From: Thiogranum sp.
GTDB lineage: Bacteria > Pseudomonadota > Gammaproteobacteria > DSM-19610
Length of the DNA stretch: 57,808 nt
Reading direction: 5' to 3'
NCBI GenBank assembly: GCA_030148915.1
Contig: JASBSN010000055.1
Coordinates: 1 to 57,808, forward strand
In this document: in pieces, positions 32,655 to 42,816 of the stretch
Layout: every line of letters starts with the position of its first letter
Numbering within the stretch: position 1 is the stretch's first letter
Translations under genes and position numbers: made by a program
Notes under the pieces: generated by a model
Databases searched by the model: none
What the model was told of the DNA's origin: nothing
The model's input: the letters and a program-made list of their open reading frames with translations, nothing else

Positions 32655-35542
32655 GCTTCGCGTCCGTCGGCGTACCAGTTATCGCGCCGGCACAGTCCAC
32701 TGAATTCGCAGTAGCCACACACTTTGGCGTCACCCCAGGCAGGCAGCGGCGCTTGCTCAACTAAGGCCCGGCCGAGCACGCTCAGGCGTTGCGACACCTG
32801 GCCCAGAAGCGCCTGCAAGTCCGTCCCTTCGGCACAGCGCACGGCCCTGACACCGGCATTCCCGATGTGCAGATATTCCAGCTGTTCAACGGGCAGGTCC
32901 AGCAGCAGCGCGTAACTGGGCAACTGCACCGCTTCGCCTTGCAGCACCTCGTCCGGGGTCGCTGGCGGGCCGGTTTTGTAGTCCACGATCGCCACCGCCC
33001 CGGCGTGCTGGTCGAGGCGATCGATGCGCCCTTTTAAGCGCAGCTGTGCGCTGATTTCGCGTTCGGCTTTAACTTCCACGGCCTGCAACTGCCAGTGCGC
33101 CTGGCGCTCGGCGAGCCAGTCCAGATAGCCGGGCAGGCAGTCCAGCCATTGCTGCAGCCAACTGCGCGCCTGAAAATTATCACGCAGCGCGTTGGCGAAT
33201 ACCGCCGCGCTGATGCGCTCCAGCAATGCCAGTGCCGCAGCGCGGTTATCGGCGCTGAGCGCCTCCGTCCAGGGGCCGGGCAGGTGGCTGATGTCGCTGT
33301 GGAAGGCTTGCAGGACGCGGTGTATCAAGGCCCCGTAATCGCTCTTGCTCAGCGCCTCGCGGATTTCCTCGCGGGGCTTCAGGCCGAGCGTGTCGGCGGC
33401 AAAAAAGCGGTAGGGACAGTCGATGATGCGCTGATGGGTGTAGGCCGACCAGCTGCGCGGCAGCAATGCCGTGGGCGAACGCGGGGCGGGCCGGCGCTGG
33501 GTGTCCGGCAGCGGCGCACGGTCGGGTGAGAGCGGTTGTGCCTGGGGGTGGTTGAGCAGGCGCTGCAGTTCGCTGTCGTGCAACGAGGTGGCGTAGGCAT
33601 TGGCATGAAAGGTTTCCAGCAGTTCCAGCCACGGGCTTGCCGCCACCGGTTCACCGTCGCTTTCGCGATGTCGGGTCAACAGCACGCGATCGCCGCTATG
33701 CAGTACGCGCACGAAGTGGTGCAGGGTGTGGTTGAGCGACTGCGGCCAGGTCGGCAGACCCAATTGGGCCCGCACTCGCTGGTTGAAAAAGGTCTGTCCG
33801 GGCGGTGCACCGGGCAGATGATCACGACTACAGCCGGCGATAATAACGCCGCCGAAGCGCTGCAGCCGGCTCTGTTCCAGCGTCAGCAGGCGCACCGGGC
33901 TGGCTGACAGCGCCAGGGTGTAAGTGGCCCGTTCCAGGTTTCCGCCGAGCCAGTTGCGGAACTCCTGCCAATCCAGGGTCGCCGCGATGCTGGTGGCGGC
34001 GAGGTGCAATTGTTGTAACAACTCCAGTACCTGCTGACCGGCGGCGTCGGCGGCCAGGGATTGCTCGATACCCAACTCGCCAAGGCTCTGCAGTAGTCCG
34101 TCCAGGTATAAGTGCACTTGGTGGCGGCCGGTCAGCAGCGCCACCAAGGGAGCGGCGGCGTGATCGAGTCCATTGAGCAGGGCGTGCAGTTCCCGTCGGG
34201 TACCCTCGGACCAGCCCGGCAGTCGCTCGCTGCGCAGGTCGAGGTGGCGGCGGTATCGCTGCAGGCCGCGGGCGATGTTTTCGTGCCGGATGATGTCCTG
34301 CTCCAGGCGTCTGACGCGGGCCAGGTGCGGCTCGCGCTCGCCGAAAGCCACGAACGGCGACTTGAGCACGTCCAGCAACGGCGCGCAGGCGAAATCCTCT
34401 TCCACACTCTCCAGCCAGCGCTCCAGAGTGGCCGCCGCGCTGGTGGTCGAGAGCGCCCAGCCACCGGGATCGTCGAGGATGATGCCGGAGTCCTCCAGCA
34501 GGGCGCGGACGCGGCGCGCGAGCCGTCGGTCGGCGGTGATCACCGCGACCGGCTGCACCTGGTCGATTAACCAGCGCTTGACCTGCAAGGCCACCGCCCG
34601 GGCTTCCTGTTCCGGATGCTGCGCGCCGAGAACCGACAGACGGCCACGCACGGGGTCGGCTGGGCAGTCAGCGGCAAAAGCGCGCGCGCGCGCAACCAGA
34701 TTCAGCTCCGAGGGGTTGAACAAGGCGCCCAGGAAGCGCTCGAAAGGGGTGGCAGCGGGCTGCGGCGGCACCAGGTCATGCAGCGACAGCTGTTCAATGA
34801 TACGTCGCAGCGGTGCGTCGGGGTGATGGTCGCCGTAGCGGGCGGCGCCGTGGAACAGTAGCCGTACCGGGCGCCGTTCGCGCAGTGCCTGCAGCCAGCG
34901 GACTTCGGCCGGGGTGAAACGGTCGAAACCGATAAGCCACAGATCCTCCTCGGCAGCCTGGTCGACACTGGCGGTCAATTGGGCCAGATAGGCGGCCGCC
35001 CCATCGACGCTCTGTTCTTGCTCCAGTTGACGATGCCAGGCGTTCCACAAGGTGTGCAAAATCCAGGCTTCCTGCTGCAGCGCAGCCGAGGGGGTATGGA
35101 TGCCGTAACCGTGTCGCAGGACGGCTTCGAATGCCTCCAGGCGCACTGGAATCTGCACCAGATGATGGGTCAGTTCGGCAAACAGCGACAACAGCTGGTC
35201 GGCCAGCAGCCAGGGGTCGGTGTCGGCGTAGACGGGGCGGGCGCCGCGTAACGCCTCGGCGAGTACCAGTTCCTGGGCAGGTCGGGAAAGAATGCGCGCA
35301 GTAGCGCAGGAAAACTGACCCAGCCAGGTAGCGAGAGGTTCGATGACCGGACCGAGCAACGCCTCATAGCCGCGCTGTTTCGCCTCGGCGAGCAACGCGG
35401 CGCGCAGTTGCGGTGCGCACTGGGTGTCGGGAAGCAGTACCCGGCAGCGACTGAGGTCGGGGAGCGCGCTTTGATGGTGATCGAGTATCTGCCGTGCAGC
35501 GACAGCCAGTGGGTCCTGGCTGAAGGGGAGCAGCAGATTCAA
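32651..35542 (-). CDS. AddB-type PD-(D/E)XK nuclease with Fe-S staple
   Basis: About 963 residues. The best start is TTG at 35542, which overlaps the ferredoxin stop as TTGA; GTG at 35581 would overlap the ferredoxin by 43 bases. The N-terminal region is an inactivated helicase-like fold without a clear Walker A. The C-terminal nuclease has VAIVDYKTG. Four cysteines fit the AddB iron-sulfur staple: one in [10 protein letters not shown] and three in [10 protein letters not shown]. Together with the AddA-type gene it should process DNA ends for RecA, which is also in this window. Confidence 0.85.
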   Translation of the reverse strand: MNLLLPFSQDPLAVAARQILDHHQSALPDLSRCRVLLPDTQCAPQLRAALLAEAKQRGYEALLGPVIEPLATWLGQFSCATARILSRPAQELVLAEALRGARPVYADTDPWLLADQLLSLFAELTHHLVQIPVRLEAFEAVLRHGYGIHTPSAALQQEAWILHTLWNAWHRQLEQEQSVDGAAAYLAQLTASVDQAAEEDLWLIGFDRFTPAEVRWLQALRERRPVRLLFHGAARYGDHHPDAPLRRIIEQLSLHDLVPPQPAATPFERFLGALFNPSELNLVARARAFAADCPADPVRGRLSVLGAQHPEQEARAVALQVKRWLIDQVQPVAVITADRRLARRVRALLEDSGIILDDPGGWALSTTSAAATLERWLESVEEDFACAPLLDVLKSPFVAFGEREPHLARVRRLEQDIIRHENIARGLQRYRRHLDLRSERLPGWSEGTRRELHALLNGLDHAAAPLVALLTGRHQVHLYLDGLLQSLGELGIEQSLAADAAGQQVLELLQQLHLAATSIAATLDWQEFRNWLGGNLERATYTLALSASPVRLLTLEQSRLQRFGGVIIAGCSRDHLPGAPPGQTFFNQRVRAQLGLPTWPQSLNHTLHHFVRVLHSGDRVLLTRHRESDGEPVAASPWLELLETFHANAYATSLHDSELQRLLNHPQAQPLSPDRAPLPDTQRRPAPRSPTALLPRSWSAYTHQRIIDCPYRFFAADTLGLKPREEIREALSKSDYGALIHRVLQAFHSDISHLPGPWTEALSADNRAAALALLERISAAVFANALRDNFQARSWLQQWLDCLPGYLDWLAERQAHWQLQAVEVKAEREISAQLRLKGRIDRLDQHAGAVAIVDYKTGPPATPDEVLQGEAVQLPSYALLLDLPVEQLEYLHIGNAGVRAVRCAEGTDLQALLGQVSQRLSVLGRALVEQAPLPAWGDAKVCGYCEFSGLCRRDNWYADGREA

Positions 35543-35862
35543 CGTTCGAGCAGGTCCAGCTTGCCTTCCTTGCCGTTCCACTCATCTGCATCGGGGGGTG
35601 CGGCTTTCTGCTGGGTGAGCACCGGCCAGATTTGTGCCAGTTCTTCGTTGAGGGCGAGAAACGACTCCTGAGCGGCCGGCAGGTCGTCCTCCGGGAATAT
35701 GGCTTCCGCCGGACATTCGGGTTCGCAAAGGGTACAGTCGATACACTCTTCCGGATCAATGACGAGGAAATTCGGCCCCTCGTGGAAACAGTCCACCGGG
35801 CACACCTCGACGCAGTCGGTATATTTACACTTGATACAATTTTCACCTACGACAAAGGTCAT
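35539..35862 (-). CDS. fdxA: Seven-iron ferredoxin FdxA
   Basis: Small electron carrier of 107 residues with one 3Fe-4S and one 4Fe-4S cluster. The ligands are visible in [17 protein letters not shown] and [12 protein letters not shown], and a C-terminal extension typical of the Azotobacter-type ferredoxin follows. fdxA is often next to mutS and recA in gammaproteobacteria; here about 10 kb of signalling genes lies between them. It is upstream of the AddB-type gene in the same direction, overlapping it slightly. Confidence 0.95.
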   Translation of the reverse strand: MTFVVGENCIKCKYTDCVEVCPVDCFHEGPNFLVIDPEECIDCTLCEPECPAEAIFPEDDLPAAQESFLALNEELAQIWPVLTQQKAAPPDADEWNGKEGKLDLLER

Positions 35863-35950
35863 AATACGCTCCTGCTTGGACCGGCGCTAATCATACACGC
35901 AATAGCGCTGACAGGGCAGGTGGTGGAGTCATCGGCCAACCACGGGAGAG

Positions 35951-35967
35951 ACCCGCTGGCGGGTTTT
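35951..35967 (+). terminator. Terminator-like hairpin facing right at the end of the Wsp operon
   Basis: ACCCGC (35951-35956) pairs with GCGGGT (35959-35964) across a 2-base gap and is followed by TTTT on the plus strand. No plus-strand gene precedes it. On the minus strand it is a simple hairpin at the end of the response regulator gene, overlapping its stop. Confidence 0.4.
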
Positions 35968-37033
35968 AATTACACACGCTCTTCAGCGTCGATGAGGGCT
36001 GGGCGACCTCAATACAATTGCGTCCGGACTCTTTGGCACGGTAGAGCATCTTGTCGGCGGTTTCGATAAGTTCTTGTGGCTGTGAGCCTTCTTTCGGACA
36101 CAGCGTAGCGACGCCGATGCTCAGCGTGACATGCTCGGCGGCCTCTGAGTTGGCGTGGGGGATATTGAGCGAGGCGACCGCGGCGAGCACTTTATCGGCC
36201 ACGGTTTTGGCGCCGTCCGCGGTGGTTTCCGGCAGAATCATGACAAATTCTTCACCGCCGTAGCGGCTGACCAGATCCGCCGGCCGGTGGATGCTGTGCT
36301 GCAGCGCGTTGGCAACCCGCTGCAAGCAGTCATCACCGCACTGGTGCCCGTAGTGGTCGTTGAAACGTTTGAAAAAATCGATATCGGCGAAGATCAGCGA
36401 CAGCGGCAGGCTACTGCGTGTGGCGCGTTGCCACTCCACCTCCAGGCTGGTGTCGAACTGGCGACGGTTGGCCAGACCGGTCAGCCCGTCCATGGCGGAG
36501 AGGCGTTGCAGTTCGCGGTTGCTACGCGACAGTTCGGTGTTCATTTTCTCCAACTGCTCTTGCATGCTGCGCAGATTGCTGAAGGCTTCGTCGCGTTCTT
36601 TCTGCGCAATGTAGCTTTTGGCGTGGGCGCGGATGCGCGCCAGCAGCTCGACTTTTTCCGGCAGTTTGACGAGGTAGTCGGTAGCGCCATGATCGAAGGC
36701 ATCGCTCTTGATATTGGGGTCGTCCTTGCTCGACAGTACAATCACCGGTACGTCGCGCGTGGAGGGGTTGTTGCGATAAAAGCGCACCAGCGTCATGCCA
36801 TCGACATCCGGCATCACCAGATCCTGGAGGATCACCGTGGCTTTGCAGGCGATGGCCTCGTGAACGGCTTTTTTGGGGTCGGCGCAATAATGAAAACGGA
36901 TATCCGGCTCGTCGGCGATCATGCGCCGGATGCCCTCGGCAATCATCGCCTGGTCGTCGACCAACAAAACCACCGCCCACTTGGCGTGGTCGGTTTCTGT
37001 GTCATCCGCGCTGCTGTTTTCTTCCCTGTTCAT
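35966..37033 (-). CDS. wspR: WspR-like response regulator diguanylate cyclase
   Basis: Output of the Wsp pathway: phosphorylation of the receiver activates cyclic di-GMP synthesis. The 355-residue protein has a receiver domain (D27/D28 acidic pair in VDDQ, phospho-acceptor D71 in QDLVMPDVDG, conserved lysine in LVKLPEK), a coiled-coil linker (about 140-180), and a GGEEF domain with GGEEF at 259-263 and I-site RPAD at 250-253. It closely resembles Pseudomonas WspR in layout and in the VILQDLVMP stretch. Its start overlaps the cheB stop (ATGA). Last gene of the operon. Confidence 0.93.
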   Translation of the reverse strand: MNREENSSADDTETDHAKWAVVLLVDDQAMIAEGIRRMIADEPDIRFHYCADPKKAVHEAIACKATVILQDLVMPDVDGMTLVRFYRNNPSTRDVPVIVLSSKDDPNIKSDAFDHGATDYLVKLPEKVELLARIRAHAKSYIAQKERDEAFSNLRSMQEQLEKMNTELSRSNRELQRLSAMDGLTGLANRRQFDTSLEVEWQRATRSSLPLSLIFADIDFFKRFNDHYGHQCGDDCLQRVANALQHSIHRPADLVSRYGGEEFVMILPETTADGAKTVADKVLAAVASLNIPHANSEAAEHVTLSIGVATLCPKEGSQPQELIETADKMLYRAKESGRNCIEVAQPSSTLKSVCN

Positions 37034-38088
37034 ACGCTGCTTCGTGGTTTGGCGTCAATCGACGCGGCCAGGACTGCCCATTCGGCCAGACGCGGCCCAA
37101 TGTTCACCAACGACAGAATTTCGCTCGCGGCCTGCAATTCCTTTGCGGCCTTCGGCATACCGTAAACGGCACAACTCTCCTGATCTTGAGCGATGGTTTC
37201 CCAGCGGTGATCCCGCAATGCCTTGAGGCCCGCCGCGCCGTCCTTGCCCATGCCGGTCAACAATACTCCAATCAATTGATTTTTATGATTTTCCGCCAGG
37301 CTGTGAAAAAAAACGTCGACCGAGGGCCGGTAGGCCAGGGAGCGCGGTTCAGGATGGTAATCAAGAAGGCCGTCCGCTCCGAGCACCAGATGGTCCTCGC
37401 GGCTACAGACCAGTGCGGTATTCACCACCAGGGGCTCGCCGGCTTGCGCACCGCGCACGTTCAGCGGGACCTGGTCATCGAGCCATTGCGTAAAGCTGGC
37501 GGCAAACTGTTCGTCCACGTGTTGCACAATGGCGATGGCGACGCCCGGTTCGGGCGGCAGCGCGCGCAACACTTCGCGCAGCGCCGAGGGACCGCCGGTG
37601 GAAGCGCCGATGGCGATCAGCGGCGGTCCCTCGCAGCGCGGGGGCGTTCGCATCGCCGGTCGGGTGACCGCGTGGCGCAGGGGCGTGCCTCTCAGCAGCG
37701 TAGCGATGGTATCGATTTTGGCGATCAGCAGATCTCCACCTTCGCCGTCGCCGCCGGCACCCAGTACCGGCGTGTTAACGGCATCGAGGGCACCGGCTCC
37801 CATCGCCTCAAAGACTTTCCCGGCATGCCCGCCGACACTGGCGGTCACCACCAGGATAGCGCATTGATGCTCCGCGCAGATGGCGCGCGTCGCCTCCACC
37901 CCATCCATGTGCGGCATAATCAGGTCCATCAGAATAATGTCCGGACATAAATCGGCGCATTTGGCGACCGCTTCCACCCCGTCGTAGGCCACCCACAGCA
38001 ATTGATAATCCGGAACGCTGTCGACCACACGGCGCAGGGCCTCTGCGGCCATAAGCGAATCGTTGACGATGGCTAGTTTCAGCATCAC
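37030..38088 (-). CDS. wspF: CheB/WspF-like protein-glutamate methylesterase
   Basis: Removes methyl groups from receptor glutamates, which resets sensitivity of the Wsp receptor. The 352-residue product has a receiver domain (D55 in ILMDLIMPHMDG) and a C-terminal esterase with IGASTGGPSALREVL (serine of the triad), VQHVDEQFAASF and LLTGMGKDGAAGL. Loss of WspF function is known from Pseudomonas to lock the pathway on; nothing here indicates damage. It lies between the kinase and wspR genes with overlaps of a few bases. Confidence 0.92.
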   Translation of the reverse strand: MMLKLAIVNDSLMAAEALRRVVDSVPDYQLLWVAYDGVEAVAKCADLCPDIILMDLIMPHMDGVEATRAICAEHQCAILVVTASVGGHAGKVFEAMGAGALDAVNTPVLGAGGDGEGGDLLIAKIDTIATLLRGTPLRHAVTRPAMRTPPRCEGPPLIAIGASTGGPSALREVLRALPPEPGVAIAIVQHVDEQFAASFTQWLDDQVPLNVRGAQAGEPLVVNTALVCSREDHLVLGADGLLDYHPEPRSLAYRPSVDVFFHSLAENHKNQLIGVLLTGMGKDGAAGLKALRDHRWETIAQDQESCAVYGMPKAAKELQAASEILSLVNIGPRLAEWAVLAASIDAKPRSSV

Positions 38089-38094
38089 CGGTTC

Positions 38095-40392
38095 CTATCG
38101 CGCGGTGCCGATCAGATCGATGACCGCGTCGATCAGCGTTTCGTCCTGAAAACTGCCTTTGGTGAGGTAGTAGTCGGCCCCCACGTCCAGGCCGCGCTGA
38201 CGGTCTTCCTCGCGATCTTTGTAGGAAACAATCATCACCGGCGTCTGCTTCAAACGCTGGTCCTGTTTGATCAGTTTGACGAACTCGAAGCCGTTCATGC
38301 GCGGCATGTCGATATCACTGATGACCAGATCGTAGGCTTGCGTGCGGATGGCATTCCAGCCGTCCATGCCGTCGACGGCGACATCGACCTTGTAGCCGCG
38401 TGTGGCAAGCATATTGCGTTCGACTTCGCGCACGGTGATGGAATCGTCAACGACCAGGATGCGCTTGCCGCGCGTATCCTGGTCCGCGGGTTTGTTTTCC
38501 ACGCGGTTAAGACGTCCACCGGCGATCAGGATATCGATGGAACGCAGCATGTCGTCGACGTCGATAATCAGGCAGGGGTCGCCGTTTTCCAGCACGCTGG
38601 CGGCGCTGATATCCTGGATTTTTCCCAGGCGGGCATCCAATGTATGCACCACCAGACTGCGCTCGCCGATAAGCCGATCCACCACCAGCCCCGAGCGCTG
38701 CAGGCGTTCGCCCAGCACCACCACCGGCAGCCTGTCGTGGTGTTCGCCCGAGCTCTCGCAGCCGAGTACCTGGTTAGCGAATACCAGACCGATGTGCTGA
38801 CTGCCGAGGGTGAAATACTGACGGCCCTCCAGAGAGTCCAGCCGGCTGGTATCCAGTTTCAGGGTGCGGTCGATACGCGCCAAGGGTATGGCATAGAGCT
38901 CGCCGCCGATATCCACCAGCAGCGCGCGAATAATAGAGAGGGTCAAGGGCAATTGCAGGAGGAAGCGGGTGCCTTCGTTGAGCATGCTCTCGGCGCGCAC
39001 CACGCCGCGCATTTCCTGGACGGTGCTGTGGACCACGTCCAGCCCTACGCCTCGTCCGGAGATCTCGGTGACCTCTTCGCGGGTGGAAAAACCGGGCAAA
39101 AACAGAAATTCGAGCAGTTCGCTGTCGCTCAGCTCTGCGGCCATCGTCTGGTTCACCAGACCTTTGCCGACGATGCGTTGGCGGAGGCGGTCCAGATCAA
39201 TGCCACGCCCGTCGTCTTCTACGTGCACCGATAGCATGCCGGAGTTGTGCAGCGCGGTGAGTGTCAGTACCGCGGTTTCGTTTTTTCCCGCCTGACGGCG
39301 TTGTGCGGGTGTTTCTACGCCGTGATCGAGCGCATTGCGCAACAGGTGATTGAGGGGCGCCTCGATGCGCTCGAGTATATCCCGGTCGACCTGGGTATTG
39401 AGTCCTTCTATCTTCAGTTCCACCTGCTTGCCGAGCTGGCGTGAAAGATCCCGTACCATGCGCGGGAAGCCACGCGTGACATCGGCGAAGGGGCGCATAC
39501 GGCTGGCGATCACTTCGCTGTGCAAGCGGTTGGAGAGGTTGTGCATGCGCCGGTCGAAGTCATCGAGTTCGATCATCCGGTCGCTCAGCAGGTGCCGGCA
39601 GCGATTGGCTTTGGTCTGTATTTCCGCGGTCAGCGTTTTGCTGTATTCATCGCCACCGCAGGCGTAGAGATTATCGTTTAAGCGGTCCAGCAGGCTGACC
39701 AGTTCCGCCTGCCGATGTTTGATCTGCACCAGCGCGTTGGAGTAGGGGCGCAGCCAGCGCGAACCGACCTGCACTTCGCCGGCCAGTCCCACCAGACGGT
39801 TCAGACTCTCCGAGGAGACCCGCACCGCGTCGTCGGCGCCACCCGGATTCGCCGTTGGCGGGCTGCCAGCGGTGGCATTTCCGCCCACGGCGCCGGCGGG
39901 CTGCGGTGTGTCCGCTTCGTTGGCCGCCTCGGGGCGCCCGAGCGCCTCCGCCTGGACGATTTCCTGCGCCGGGTTTTGCACACTCTCATCTATCGTCGCT
40001 TGCGCGTCGGGCGGATCCTGGCCGATGGCCAGGATCTGTTCGCATAACTGCTCCAGCAAGCGCTCGTCGCCGGACTGGCGCGAAATCGCCACCAGCTCAT
40101 CGACCCCCTTCAGCAGCATGTCGATATGCGCCGCCTGCAGAATAAGTTCGCCCTTTTGCGCCATGACGAAACAGTCTTCCAGGGTGTGCGCGAGTTTGAC
40201 GCCGGCTTCGACGTCGACCATCCGCGCCGCGCCTTTGATGGAATGCGCGGCGCGCATCAGCGCTTCCAGCTTACCTCCGTCCTGCGCGTTCTGCTCCAGC
40301 GCCAACAGGCTGTCGGTCATGATGCCGGTCTGGCTGTCCACCTCCAGGCGGAACAACTCCAGCATGGAAAAATCGCCGAGTTCCTCGCTCAT
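38095..40392 (-). CDS. wspE: WspE-like hybrid CheA histidine kinase
   Basis: Cytoplasmic kinase that phosphorylates WspR and WspF under receptor control. I start it at ATG 40392 (MSEELGDFSML), preceded by an AAAGGGA site and overlapping the previous stop as ATGA. About 765 residues: Hpt domain with H50 in HSIKGAAR, linker, dimerisation and HATPase region (NHLLRNALDHGVE, DDGRGID, GRGVGLDVV), CheW-like domain, and a C-terminal receiver (VVDDSITVRE, then VISDIDMPRMNG). The fused receiver is typical of WspE and distinguishes it from flagellar CheA. Confidence 0.93.
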   Translation of the reverse strand: MSEELGDFSMLELFRLEVDSQTGIMTDSLLALEQNAQDGGKLEALMRAAHSIKGAARMVDVEAGVKLAHTLEDCFVMAQKGELILQAAHIDMLLKGVDELVAISRQSGDERLLEQLCEQILAIGQDPPDAQATIDESVQNPAQEIVQAEALGRPEAANEADTPQPAGAVGGNATAGSPPTANPGGADDAVRVSSESLNRLVGLAGEVQVGSRWLRPYSNALVQIKHRQAELVSLLDRLNDNLYACGGDEYSKTLTAEIQTKANRCRHLLSDRMIELDDFDRRMHNLSNRLHSEVIASRMRPFADVTRGFPRMVRDLSRQLGKQVELKIEGLNTQVDRDILERIEAPLNHLLRNALDHGVETPAQRRQAGKNETAVLTLTALHNSGMLSVHVEDDGRGIDLDRLRQRIVGKGLVNQTMAAELSDSELLEFLFLPGFSTREEVTEISGRGVGLDVVHSTVQEMRGVVRAESMLNEGTRFLLQLPLTLSIIRALLVDIGGELYAIPLARIDRTLKLDTSRLDSLEGRQYFTLGSQHIGLVFANQVLGCESSGEHHDRLPVVVLGERLQRSGLVVDRLIGERSLVVHTLDARLGKIQDISAASVLENGDPCLIIDVDDMLRSIDILIAGGRLNRVENKPADQDTRGKRILVVDDSITVREVERNMLATRGYKVDVAVDGMDGWNAIRTQAYDLVISDIDMPRMNGFEFVKLIKQDQRLKQTPVMIVSYKDREEDRQRGLDVGADYYLTKGSFQDETLIDAVIDLIGTAR

Positions 40393-41078
40393 GTCAGTCC
40401 CTTTGCCAATGAATAGAACAGCAATTCGTGATCCAGTATGCCCACCTGATTGTCGCGCCATTTGACGACAGCGGTAGTGAGTTTGCTCCTGGCGTTGGCC
40501 AGGGTGGGCGGTAAGGCGAGGAGGTCGTGCTCGGGGTAGTGGATAATCCCCTCGACTTCGCTGACCGGAAAAACAAAGCTCTGATCGTCTTTCTCGATCA
40601 GCACCATGCGTTCCAGAATCTCGTGATCGGTGAAATGCGCGCTACTGGCCTTATCCAGTTGCAGAGCGCTGCCTATGGAGATACACAGCTTTAATTCGCC
40701 GCGTATGTTCACCAGACCCTTGACGAGATTCTCGCTGCAGTGGGGCAGGCTGTGAATGCTGAGCATCTTGGTGACTTCGCTGACATAGCGGCTGCTGAGC
40801 GCAAACCATTCGTCTCCCAGCCTGAACAGAAGCCCGGCGTCGGTCGCGGCTTCGGCCGCCTGTTTGGGGCGGGCGAAGCGATCGGTCCATTGGCGACGGT
40901 AATCATCGGGTGCCGGGCGTTCCAGCATCAAACGCCCGGCACTGGCATAGTGATCACAGTTGCGGCAGTGGACGCAGCTTTCCAGCTGTGGGCAGCTGGC
41001 ACCCGCCTTGCTCCAGACACCGATATGATTCCAGCAATCATCCAGTGATTGGACGGCGAGCCGGTTGTCTTGGGTCAT
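40389..41078 (-). CDS. wspD: WspD-like CheW adaptor with cysteine-rich N-terminus
   Basis: Coupling protein between receptor array and kinase. I start it at ATG 41078 (MTQDNRLAVQS), just after a GGAGACGG site; a longer frame upstream lies inside the cheR gene. The 229-residue protein has a CheW fold (about 75-220) preceded by a short cysteine cluster (CPQLESCVHCRNCDHY). That cluster is seen in other WspD-type CheW proteins as I recall them; whether it binds metal is unknown. Overlaps the cheR gene end and the kinase start by a few bases. Confidence 0.88.
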   Translation of the reverse strand: MTQDNRLAVQSLDDCWNHIGVWSKAGASCPQLESCVHCRNCDHYASAGRLMLERPAPDDYRRQWTDRFARPKQAAEAATDAGLLFRLGDEWFALSSRYVSEVTKMLSIHSLPHCSENLVKGLVNIRGELKLCISIGSALQLDKASSAHFTDHEILERMVLIEKDDQSFVFPVSEVEGIIHYPEHDLLALPPTLANARSKLTTAVVKWRDNQVGILDHELLFYSLAKGLT

Positions 41079-42346
41079 GTGTCCGTCTCCTCTGTATCGC
41101 GTCGCCTTCGTGCCCGGGCGGCGCGCTGTTCGAAGCGCTGTGCAGCGCTGGTGTCGCCCCGCTGCCGGCACATCATCCCAAGATGCGCCAGCGCCTCGTA
41201 GTGGTTCGGATCCAGGTACACCGCTTTGCGCAGATGCTGCTCGGCGTCACCGTGATTACCCGTCGATTCATTGATCAAGCCAAGCAGGTAGTGCACGGTG
41301 GCGGGTTTGAACCGGCGTTGCAGCAGCGTCTGGCACACTCGGGTGGCTTGCGCCGGATGTCCCCGGTCGGCGAGCAGAAAAGCTTCTGCCAGAAGCTGCG
41401 GGTTGTCCTTTGGCGGCGGCGCACTGTCTGTCACCGTGCCGGAGAAGGGCGTGGGCGTGCCGCTCGGCCGATGTGGTTGCCTGCGGACCGGGGCTCGGCG
41501 GCGCCCCGCGCGCGGTCCATGGGCCGACCCGGAGCTTTCGCCGGCCCGGCTGCTGGCGCGCCGGAAAGCGAAACAACGGGTGTAGCCGAGGGGTACGAAA
41601 CGCCGCTCCAGCAGCAGATTGGTTTCGGAGTGGCCGAGAAACAGCACACCCTCTTCGCTTAACAGCCGCTCCAGGCTGGAGATGGCGGTGTTTTGCGTCG
41701 GCCGATCGAAATAGATGAGCAAATTGCGGCAGAAGATGACGTGATAGGATTGTCGGTTCTGAACAAAGCCCTCGTCGAGAAAATTGGCGCGCTCCAGACT
41801 GACCCGGTGACGGATATCGTCGTTGAGCTGATAGCGCTGATTTTCCTCGGTGAAATAGCGTTCGCGAAACTCCAGCTGGTTACCGCGGAACGAATTGGCG
41901 CTGTAACTGGCGGCGCGGGCTTTTTCGATGCCGCGGTGGCTGATATCCGCGGCATCGATGTGCGCCACACCCGCCGGCAGACCGAGATCGGCCAAACACA
42001 TCGCCAGCGTATAGGGTTCCTCGCCGCTGGAGCACGGTACGCTGAGGATGCGCAGCTGCGAGTAGCCGTGGCGCGGCAGCCATTGGTCACTCACCCAGGC
42101 GCTGAACGCGGCAAAGGGGTAGCGGTCGCGGTAAAACCAGGTTTCCGGAATGACCACCGTGTCGATCAATGCGTCCAGCTCGGTTACGGAATGCTCCAGC
42201 ACCTTCAGGTAGGCCTGTGTATCGCTGATGTCGCAATCGCGCATGCGATGCTTCACGGCTTGGGCGACCGTGCCGGAACCGACCGTCGCGCTGTGTAATC
42301 CCATGCGCCGCTTGAGCAGATCCTCGATGACCGCAACCGATGACAT
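41075..42346 (-). CDS. wspC: CheR/WspC-like methyltransferase with TPR domain
   Basis: S-adenosylmethionine-dependent methylation of receptor glutamates. The 423-residue protein has a CheR N-terminal helical domain, the catalytic domain (PETWFYRD, VPCSSGEEPYTLAM, VIFCRNLLIYF), then a basic/proline-rich linker and a C-terminal TPR region (about 320-400), the arrangement of WspC. It overlaps the wspD gene by four bases and begins one base after the stop of the wspB gene. Confidence 0.92.
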   Translation of the reverse strand: MSSVAVIEDLLKRRMGLHSATVGSGTVAQAVKHRMRDCDISDTQAYLKVLEHSVTELDALIDTVVIPETWFYRDRYPFAAFSAWVSDQWLPRHGYSQLRILSVPCSSGEEPYTLAMCLADLGLPAGVAHIDAADISHRGIEKARAASYSANSFRGNQLEFRERYFTEENQRYQLNDDIRHRVSLERANFLDEGFVQNRQSYHVIFCRNLLIYFDRPTQNTAISSLERLLSEEGVLFLGHSETNLLLERRFVPLGYTRCFAFRRASSRAGESSGSAHGPRAGRRRAPVRRQPHRPSGTPTPFSGTVTDSAPPPKDNPQLLAEAFLLADRGHPAQATRVCQTLLQRRFKPATVHYLLGLINESTGNHGDAEQHLRKAVYLDPNHYEALAHLGMMCRQRGDTSAAQRFEQRAARARRRRDTEETDT

Positions 42347-42805
42347 TCACGTCTCTCCGAGACAGAACAGCTGCGACTGGAGTGCTTCGGGTAACAACTG
42401 AGCAAGGCGAATTTTCTGTACCACTCCGTTGGCGGTGGTGGCGGCATCATCCAGCCACGGGGTCTGCGCCAGGCACAAGCCGGTGGGAGAAAAATCACCG
42501 GACTCCAGTTCCACCGTTTCAGTGACGCGCTCTGCCAGCAGGCCGAGGGTGCGCGTGCCGCCAGCGGACAGGGGAAAGTTTACGATCACGATCCGGGTGG
42601 TGAAAAAGTGTGCGCAGTGGCGCTGCTGTGTCATCTGGCACAGATCAATCACCGGCGCGAGCAGTCCGCGGTAGTTGAATAAACCGGCAACATAATCCGG
42701 CGCGCGGGCGACCGGTTCGAGCTCCACCCACGGCGCCACTTCGACAACCTCGGCGACCGGAATCGCATACCGGCTGTTACCCAGGTGGAATAACAGCATT
42801 AACAC
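42347..42805 (-). CDS. wspB: WspB-like CheW adaptor
   Basis: A 152-residue single-domain CheW protein (MLMLLFHLGNSRYAIPVAEV, then FNYRGLLAPVIDL) that would couple the WspA-like receptor to the kinase. Immediately downstream of the receptor gene (11-base gap). Two different CheW-type adaptors in one operon is characteristic of the Wsp layout. Confidence 0.9.
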   Translation of the reverse strand: MLMLLFHLGNSRYAIPVAEVVEVAPWVELEPVARAPDYVAGLFNYRGLLAPVIDLCQMTQQRHCAHFFTTRIVIVNFPLSAGGTRTLGLLAERVTETVELESGDFSPTGLCLAQTPWLDDAATTANGVVQKIRLAQLLPEALQSQLFCLGET

Positions 42806-42816
42806 GGCGGCGGACC

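Noticed and set aside
39541-39560. GTGCATGCGCCGG in the CheA gene as another palindrome core
   Set aside because: It lacks the CCTAAG side and any complementary arms, and is explained by coding sequence.
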